A stretch of 64,000 nt of DNA. It comes from RGIG6919 sp045531905. GTDB lineage: Bacteria; Bacillota; Clostridia; Lachnospirales; Lachnospiraceae. Shown here piece after piece: positions 58,726-64,000 of the stretch. The first letter of the stretch is position 1; each line of letters starts with the position of its first letter. The DNA is taken from contig JAZSEY010000018.1 in assembly GCA_045531905.1 (NCBI GenBank), forward strand, positions 6,981-70,980, given 5' to 3'. The notes beneath the pieces were generated by a model. The model was not told the origin of the DNA. It was given only the letters and a program-made list of their open reading frames with translations, and did no database searches. The translations under genes and the position numbers were made by a program.

Positions 58726-60456
58726 TTATTGACCTCCTTCTTCAGTTGTGGAAGTAAGTTTCTCATAAGCCGCTTCATAAGCCCTTTGTGCATTCTCCAC
58801 ATTGCTAACCACAGCATTATAAAGATTCTTACTATTGTTATCTATTGTCATATTAGAAAGTGCCCCCTTGATATCAGTAATCATAGTCGACACTTCTTGT
58901 GCTGACACGCCATCTTCCTGGAATTTGTATGCATAATTAGAAATAGACGTAATGATGTCCTTATACACATATAAACGAGTTTTATCACTGGTTACTTCGC
59001 TTGTGTATAATTCCTTCAAATCATTCCAAAAATCTAAATATGTAACCTGGGAATCTCCCATCTTGTCTTCCTGATTCAATTTCTCATAATAATCCCCAAT
59101 CTTACTATAAATCTGAGCATTATTATAATTCTTAGCGTTATTCTCTTTAGAAGTCTCTATCAACTTTACAGCCTTAAACCAACTGGTGGCTTGCGCTTTT
59201 TGACTGGTATACAAAACAGCATCCCCACTCTTGGTTCCATATTCATACCAATAAGCAGCTCCCAGCTTATAAGCAAATTCTGCAAATCCCTTTGCGTCCT
59301 GCTCCATACTCTGACTATTGGTAATGCCATTTGCACCTACGGAATTCAAAATCTGTCTTAAATATGGTTCTTCTGTCTCCGCATTAAACAATTCATCTGC
59401 TCTAAAATAGTCCAACAACTTAATGTAAGCATCCGCCTTTGTAGGATCCAAGACAATAGCCTGCATTATCTGCTCCTTAAACTCATCATCCGTATTCACA
59501 CGCTCTGTCATCTCTATATAAGAATCATAGGTGTGTTCTCTCAAATCATTCTCCTTCACATAGCCAAACACAGAAACACCCATGAGGCATAAGCCAAGCA
59601 AGGCAGCACCTGCAAATGCCGCAAACTTGTTTTTTTGTTTCTTCTGATACTCAATATCCAACTCATCATAATGCTCCAAGGCATACATCAGTTCATTACA
59701 GTTTTGATATCTGTCTTCCGGATTCTTCTTCGTACACTTCAAAATAATCTCTTCCAAACCGGTAGAAAGATTCTCGTTCCAATGTCTAATTGGATACATC
59801 TCATAAGGTGGCTTTGCAGGATTATGACCTGTTACCAAATGATACATCGTTGCACCCAAACAATAGATGTCCGTTCTGGCATCTGTCTGTCCCTTACCGC
59901 CAAACTGCTCCGGTGCTGCGTAGCCCTGTGTTCCAAGGCATGTGGTATCCTCAATTCGGCCTTCCTTATATTCTCTGGCAATACCAAAGTCAATTAAAGT
60001 AACATTGCCATCTGGTTTCAACATAACATTCGCAGGCTTCATATCACGATAAATAATCGGTGAATCCTGGCTATGTAAATAATTCAGCACACCACAAAGC
60101 TGCTTTGCCCAATACACAGTATCCTCTTGGGATTGTGCGCCCTCTTCTTCTAATAAATTGCTAAGTGGATTACCTTCAATATAATCCATCACAATCAAAA
60201 AGGTATCTTCCTCATCAATTACGTCAACAATACTAGGCAAATGTGGATGACTCAGTCTCTTCAACATATCTGTCTCCACAATCAAGCCCTGTCTGACAAC
60301 CTCAAAATCCTGCTTGCCATCCTTACGAATCTCTTTGATGGCCCACTGCTTATTGGCTTTTTCATTCATGGCAAGATAGACAACGCTCATACCGCCTTGT
60401 CCAATCTTGTTCAATATCTTATATTTTCCGTCTACTATCGACCCAATCTCTAACAT
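58726..60456 (-). CDS. Eukaryotic-like Ser/Thr protein kinase, membrane-bound
   Basis: 576 residues. Gly loop GQGGMSVVYL, Lys41 in WAIKEI, catalytic Asp138 in YRDMKPANV, DFG Asp156 and the activation segment GTQGYAAPEQF are all intact. A membrane segment at about 278-300 leads to an outer region of about 270 residues that is helical and TPR-like, not the PASTA domains of PknB, so it is not the usual cell-wall-fragment receptor. GGAGGGG precedes ATG 60456. The neighbouring PP2C and linker protein imply a reversible phosphorylation circuit. Confidence 0.93.
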   Translation of the reverse strand: MLEIGSIVDGKYKILNKIGQGGMSVVYLAMNEKANKQWAIKEIRKDGKQDFEVVRQGLIVETDMLKRLSHPHLPSIVDVIDEEDTFLIVMDYIEGNPLSNLLEEEGAQSQEDTVYWAKQLCGVLNYLHSQDSPIIYRDMKPANVMLKPDGNVTLIDFGIAREYKEGRIEDTTCLGTQGYAAPEQFGGKGQTDARTDIYCLGATMYHLVTGHNPAKPPYEMYPIRHWNENLSTGLEEIILKCTKKNPEDRYQNCNELMYALEHYDELDIEYQKKQKNKFAAFAGAALLGLCLMGVSVFGYVKENDLREHTYDSYIEMTERVNTDDEFKEQIMQAIVLDPTKADAYIKLLDYFRADELFNAETEEPYLRQILNSVGANGITNSQSMEQDAKGFAEFAYKLGAAYWYEYGTKSGDAVLYTSQKAQATSWFKAVKLIETSKENNAKNYNNAQIYSKIGDYYEKLNQEDKMGDSQVTYLDFWNDLKELYTSEVTSDKTRLYVYKDIITSISNYAYKFQEDGVSAQEVSTMITDIKGALSNMTIDNNSKNLYNAVVSNVENAQRAYEAAYEKLTSTTEEGGQ

Positions 60457-60479
60457 GTATACCCCTCCGGATTCTTGTC

Positions 60480-61250
60480 TTATACAATCACCTTCGTCAC
60501 AATCACCGAAATGTTATCCGTCTCTTTTCGATACTTTACAAGCTCTGTTAAATGCTTGCATTTCTCCGCTATATCCTGTTCTGTCTGTAATATCATGCCA
60601 TGCAAATTATTAAACATCTCTTCCTCAGTAAGCACATGTCTAAATCCATCGGAGCAAAGCAAAAATACATCATCTAAAAATACTTCTCCTGTATAAAAAT
60701 CCGGCTCAATATACTCTGAAGCGCCAACACACTGCAAAAGTACATTCCGATTTGGATGCACTCTCGCTTCTGCAGGTGTCATCCTCCCCTGATCTATCTC
60801 GCGCTGCACATAGGTCTGATCCTTTGTCAACTGCGTTACCTTACTTCTTAAAAGATATGCTCTGGAGTCTCCAATATTCATCAGATAATACTGTCCGCCT
60901 ACAATCAACAATGCCACCACGGTAGTTCCCAATTGAATACCCTGACGCTGCCCATATGCAGCTATATTCTTATTAGCATTCTCAACAATGTCCTGCCATG
61001 ATCTAGCCAATCGCTCCTTTGTAAGCCCAGCTTCTAAAATCTTCGGCAAATCATTCTGAAACCAAAATGAAAACTCACGAATCAAAGTAGCAGATGCCAA
61101 TTCACCTTTAGCAAGTCCACCCATACCGTCGCACACAACGCTAAACATAATACGCCCCAAACTGCAACTTGCAACCTGTACCAAAAGCGAATCCTGATTA
61201 TTCTCTTTTTCAATTCCAACATCACTATAAGCGGATACTAAATAATTCAT
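60480..61250 (-). CDS. PP2C-family protein phosphatase
   Basis: 256 residues. The metal-binding motifs are NNQDSLLV (near 18), CDGMGGLAKGELAS (near 40), NIGDSRAYLL (near 130) and DNISVIVTKV at the C-terminus, as in Stp1/PrpC. It dephosphorylates Ser/Thr-phosphorylated proteins, presumably the products of the kinase encoded 23 bases downstream. First gene of its operon. Confidence 0.93.
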   Translation of the reverse strand: MNYLVSAYSDVGIEKENNQDSLLVQVASCSLGRIMFSVVCDGMGGLAKGELASATLIREFSFWFQNDLPKILEAGLTKERLARSWQDIVENANKNIAAYGQRQGIQLGTTVVALLIVGGQYYLMNIGDSRAYLLRSKVTQLTKDQTYVQREIDQGRMTPAEARVHPNRNVLLQCVGASEYIEPDFYTGEVFLDDVFLLCSDGFRHVLTEEEMFNNLHGMILQTEQDIAEKCKHLTELVKYRKETDNISVIVTKVIV

Positions 61251-61274
61251 GGCAAACTCCTCCCCATTATTTTA

Positions 61275-61303
61275 ATAATAATTATATTTTTACATTTTGT
61301 CAA
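61275..61303 (-). promoter_or_regulatory. Promoter of the phosphatase-kinase operon
   Basis: Minus-strand consensus TTGACA (61298-61303) and TATTAT (61275-61280) with a 17-base spacer, about 25 bases before the ATG. Confidence 0.7.
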
Positions 61304-61348
61304 GCGTTTTTAAGAAATTTGACGAAAAATTTCTCTTCCTGGCCAAAC

Positions 61349-61381
61349 AAAAAGGGCGACTGTAATTCAGCCACCCTTTCA
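61349..61381 (-). terminator. Terminator after hflC
   Basis: On the minus strand GGGTGGCTG pairs with CAGTCGCCC (one G-T pair) around a 5-base loop and is followed by TTTTTG. Confidence 0.85.
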
Positions 61382-61403
61382 CTATCAGAACCCAAACTGC
61401 CTC

Positions 61404-62372
61404 TTATTTAATTCCCTGGAAAATCTCTGCAATCGGAGAATCCTTATCCAAGAATAATGTTGTCTGTCCGTCCTTTAAAGAACTTCTTGCCGCTTCCAAC
61501 GCACGCACAAACAAATAGAAATCTGCCTTTCCCTCGTCATTGTATGCCTCAGACAACAATCTCATATACTCAGCCTCACCTTCAGCAATAATTGCCTCCG
61601 CAGATGCATTTGCCTCAGACACCATAACAGATACTTCCTTATCGGTTGTATTCTTAATCTTCTGTGCCTCTGACTGTCCCTGTGCAGTATAAGCCGCTGC
61701 AATATTATTACGCTCTGTAATCATACGCTCATATACCGCCTGCTTATTCTCATTTGGCAAATCCAAAACCTTAATTTCAATATTCTTTACATTGATACCA
61801 TACTGCTCACACTGTGGTACAATCTTCGTCACCAATTGCTCAGACAAATTCACAACCTCAGCTTCCGCGTCCTCATCATCAGACGGAATATCGTTAATCT
61901 CCACATCATCCATCTCGGCATCTGCATTTGCAATATCCAAAGAATCATCACGACTGGCAATCAACTCATCCTGTGTCATGTTCGAAATGGTAGTCTTAAT
62001 TGCGTTGTACGCAATCACATCAATTCTACCTTCTGCTGTTGATGTATTGGCATTTAATGACTGTGTAAATACCTTGGCATCTGTTACCTCCCAGATAATA
62101 TATGCATTTACAATCATTGTCTTCTTATCAGAAGTAATAACATCTGACTGTGGCAAATCATAAAACTGTAATGTCTTAGGAATCTTGCTAACGGTCTGAA
62201 TCATAGGAATCTTAACATTCAAGCCCGGCGAATCAATGACCTTTTCAATCTTTCCAAACTTCTTCACTACCGCATATTCATTTTCAGCAGTTGTAAATGT
62301 AAATGAGGAAAATGCGATGCAACCCAAAACTATCAAAATCACTAAAACAATCGTACTTTTTACACTCTTCAT
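61404..62372 (-). CDS. hflC: HflC-like SPFH membrane protein
   Basis: 322 residues. A single N-terminal membrane segment (about 8-27) is followed by an SPFH domain (NEYAVVKKFGKIEKVIDSPGLNVKIP) and a coiled coil. With HflK it forms a membrane complex that modulates the FtsH protease. A segment between about residues 150 and 175 is very acidic (DADAEMDDVEIND). GGAGG precedes ATG 62372. It follows hflK by 15 bases. Confidence 0.9.
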   Translation of the reverse strand: MKSVKSTIVLVILIVLGCIAFSSFTFTTAENEYAVVKKFGKIEKVIDSPGLNVKIPMIQTVSKIPKTLQFYDLPQSDVITSDKKTMIVNAYIIWEVTDAKVFTQSLNANTSTAEGRIDVIAYNAIKTTISNMTQDELIASRDDSLDIANADAEMDDVEINDIPSDDEDAEAEVVNLSEQLVTKIVPQCEQYGINVKNIEIKVLDLPNENKQAVYERMITERNNIAAAYTAQGQSEAQKIKNTTDKEVSVMVSEANASAEAIIAEGEAEYMRLLSEAYNDEGKADFYLFVRALEAARSSLKDGQTTLFLDKDSPIAEIFQGIK

Positions 62373-62387
62373 AGCATTTCCTCCTTC

Positions 62388-63353
62388 CTAATTTGAAAAT
62401 GGCTCAATCGGATAGTACTTCTGTACATTTCCACTACCGTCATCAATAATAACCTTCAAATTTGGCAAAATATCCTCCATCGCTTCAAAGAACATTCTCT
62501 GCTTTGTAATCAATGGATATTTCATAAACTCAGCATACTGTGCATTAAACATAGCAAGCTCACCCTTTGCCTCATTTATTCTTGCTGTCTTTTGTGCCTC
62601 TGCATCCTGCAAAATCTTGTCTGCATTTGCCTCTGCTGCTGGCAACTGCTCATTACGATACTTATTTGCCTCGTTAATAGCCGATTCCTTTTCCTGCTTG
62701 GCAGTTTCAACCTCCTTAAATGCATTCTTAACATCATCTGTCGGTGGCTCGACATCCTGAATAGAAGCATCTACTAAACTGATACCAATATCCATATCAT
62801 CAAGTTTTGTAATAATCATCTGCTTGATATTACTCTGAATCTCAGACTTTCCAGTAGTAAGTGCAGCGTCAACAGTATAAGCTGACATGACCGAACGAAT
62901 ACTACTCATGGCAATATTCTTCAAAATCGTTCTTGGACTGTCTGCATTATATAAGTACTTAACGGCATCCTTTACCTCGTATGATATGTAAAAATCAATA
63001 TCGATAAAGTTGTAGTCAGATGTAATCATTACAGACTCCTCATCCACATCATACATCTGTCCATCTGCATCCTCCGTATAACCAATGGCAAATCCTCGTA
63101 CTGTGGTGTCTACCTTAATTACCTGTTGTATATAAGGAATCTTAAAATGCAATCCCTTCTCTTCCACAACAGCCGCCTTTCCAAATGTGGTAACCACCGC
63201 TGTCTCCGTTTCCTTAACAGAATATACACTGTTAAATGCAGTCACAACCAAGAGAATAATAACCACAAACCACTTAGTTATTTGAAACAAAGTTGATGCT
63301 GCCTTTTTTGCTTCCGGATCAATTACGATATCCGCATCTTTTTTCTTTCCCAT
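62388..63353 (-). CDS. hflK: HflK-like SPFH membrane protein
   Basis: 321 residues. A membrane segment at about 26-48 precedes the SPFH domain (ETETAVVTTFGKAAVVEEKGLHFKIPYIQ) and the SSIRSVMSAYTVDAALT segment; the rest is helical with ETAKQEKESAINEANKYRNE. AAGGAGG precedes ATG 63353. It is first in the hflK-hflC operon, under TATAAT at 63407-63412 with a weak TTGTGA -35. Confidence 0.9.
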   Translation of the reverse strand: MGKKKDADIVIDPEAKKAASTLFQITKWFVVIILLVVTAFNSVYSVKETETAVVTTFGKAAVVEEKGLHFKIPYIQQVIKVDTTVRGFAIGYTEDADGQMYDVDEESVMITSDYNFIDIDFYISYEVKDAVKYLYNADSPRTILKNIAMSSIRSVMSAYTVDAALTTGKSEIQSNIKQMIITKLDDMDIGISLVDASIQDVEPPTDDVKNAFKEVETAKQEKESAINEANKYRNEQLPAAEANADKILQDAEAQKTARINEAKGELAMFNAQYAEFMKYPLITKQRMFFEAMEDILPNLKVIIDDGSGNVQKYYPIEPFSN

Positions 63354-63490
63354 ACTCTATATCCTCCTTAATTTTTTGTTCACATCAATTGTTAGAACTT
63401 CCCTACATTATACACAATCATATTCCATTTCACAACAGAACATGATTCTACTTTTTAAACAGTAAACTATACTTCAACCCATTAAAAATG

Positions 63491-63526
63491 AAAGAATCCT
63501 TGAAGTACAAACTTCAAGGATTCTTA
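63491..63526 (-). terminator. Terminator after tRNA-Cys
   Basis: AAGAATCCTTGAAGT and ACTTCAAGGATTCTT form a 15-bp stem around a TTGT loop, followed by TCATTTTT on the minus strand. Confidence 0.9.
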
Positions 63527-63528
63527 AG

Positions 63529-63599
63529 AGGCGCCAACCAGATTTGAACTGGTGATAGCGGTGTTGCAGACCGATGCCTTACCACTTGGCTATGGCGCC
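63529..63599 (-). tRNA. tRNA-Cys (anticodon GCA)
   Basis: A 71-base cloverleaf on the minus strand. The acceptor GGCGCCA pairs with TGGCGCC, discriminator U follows; the anticodon loop reads CTGCAAC with GCA for Cys, and the T loop GTTCAAAT is intact. CCA is not encoded. No second tRNA-like copy was seen here. Confidence 0.95.
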
Positions 63600-63656
63600 A
63601 TATTTACTTACTGCACAGTATATGCAGATATCATATAAAATATTCTTTTATATGAG

Positions 63657-63728
63657 CTCCCCGAGCAGGGCTCGAACCTGCAACAACTCGGTTAACAGCC
63701 GAGTGCTCTACCATTGAGCTATCGAGGA
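63657..63728 (-). tRNA. tRNA-Asn (anticodon GTT)
   Basis: A 72-base cloverleaf on the minus strand. Acceptor TCCTCGA pairs with TCGGGGA, with G as discriminator; the D arm AGCTCAATGGTAGAGC, anticodon loop CTGTTAAC and T loop GTTCGAGC are intact. CCA is not encoded. It lies between the 23S rRNA end and tRNA-Cys on one transcript. Confidence 0.95.
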
Positions 63729-63917
63729 ATATCGAATATTCCTGTCATACAAATTCATCTGTATAAACAAGGAAACACCATGACACAAAGACCAAATGTC
63801 AATGCCAAGGTGACTCTTGCAGGCGATATGCAATCGTCTGTCTCGGTATCATTTGCAAAAATGTACCTTCAAAACATCACACAGAAACATCTAATGCAGA
63901 ATTCGTCTTCTTTAGAC

Positions 63918-64000
63918 AAACCCTCGACCGATTAGTACTTGTCAGCTACATGTGTTACCACACTTCCACCTCAAGCCTATCTACCTCGTAGTCTTCAAGG
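63918..64000 (-). rRNA. 23S ribosomal RNA, 3' end (partial)
   Basis: Minus-strand sequence reads GACTACGAGGTAGATAGG, then TACTAATCGGTCGAGGG, the conserved tail of 23S rRNA with helix 98-101 pairing. The rest lies past the window edge. The 3' boundary is set by eye at about 63918. No 5S rRNA was found in the 189 bases between here and tRNA-Asn. Confidence 0.9.

Noticed and set aside
63730..63917. A 5S rRNA gene or small coding gene in the spacer
   Set aside because: The region has no 5S consensus. A 73-codon frame on the plus strand overlaps tRNA-Asn and has no homology signal.

Overview
The window looks like chromosomal DNA of a low-GC, spore-capable Clostridia member, most likely Lachnospiraceae. 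The basis is the strong GGAGG ribosome sites, the Firmicutes-type gene orders (decarboxylase-tmk-yaaR-holB-ricT-trmN6-rsmI; fruR-fruK-fruA-ptsH-ptsI), spmA/spmB, ATP-dependent PEP carboxykinase, a butyrate/4-hydroxybutyrate-type CoA-transferase and Rpn-family nuclease genes. No genus can be fixed from sequence reading alone, and no plasmid, phage or insertion-sequence backbone was seen.

Layout. 1-4.6 kb (+): end of metK, an ornithine-carbamoyltransferase-like paralogue, a small membrane protein with pyrB-pyrI, and murA. 4.6-7.7 kb (-): an ECF-type sigma factor with a translationally coupled membrane partner, and a MerR-type regulator. 8.1-8.8 kb: an internally deleted Rpn-family gene. 8.8-14.3 kb (-): lepB-uvrB-uvrA, with a LexA-like box over the promoter. 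14.5-16.2 kb (+): pckA. 16.7-33.3 kb (-): thirteen closely packed genes that form a signalling operon, described below. 33.6-35.6 kb (+): a polytopic membrane protein and a GT2 glycosyltransferase. 35.6-40.3 kb: a secreted leucine-rich-repeat protein, spmA-spmB, an intact Rpn-family nuclease, and a Xre/DUF2975 pair. 40.5-46.1 kb (-): fructose PTS operon with its own HPr and enzyme I. 46.4-47.7 kb (+): CoA-transferase. 47.9-54.0 kb (-): the tmk-holB housekeeping cluster. 54.1-61.3 kb (-): PP2C phosphatase, Ser/Thr kinase, a membrane linker protein and a 1326-residue surface protein. 61.4-63.4 kb (-): hflK-hflC. The right end holds tRNA-Cys, tRNA-Asn and the 3' end of a 23S rRNA gene, all on the minus strand.

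The 16.6-kb operon combines, in transcription order, a secreted surface protein, a FecR-domain protein, a cNMP-binding PP2C (RsbU-like) phosphatase, two nucleoside-binding BMP lipoprotein-like proteins without a transporter, a hybrid histidine kinase with Hpt, a Cache-HD-GYP-REC protein, a CHASE2 adenylate/guanylate cyclase, a TIM-barrel protein, an RsbW-like kinase, a STAS antagonist, a GGDEF cyclase and PilT. This wiring would join cyclic-nucleotide synthesis, partner switching, c-di-GMP turnover and pilus retraction in one transcription unit.

The least explained structure is a family of four long bulged palindromes (7785-7964, 16258-16414, 16478-16702, 38271-38396). Their outer and terminal stems differ in sequence but stay paired, while one 2-nt bulge and one ATA/AA internal loop are the same in all four copies. 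This covariation points to selection on the folded form. Two of the four lie next to Rpn-family genes.
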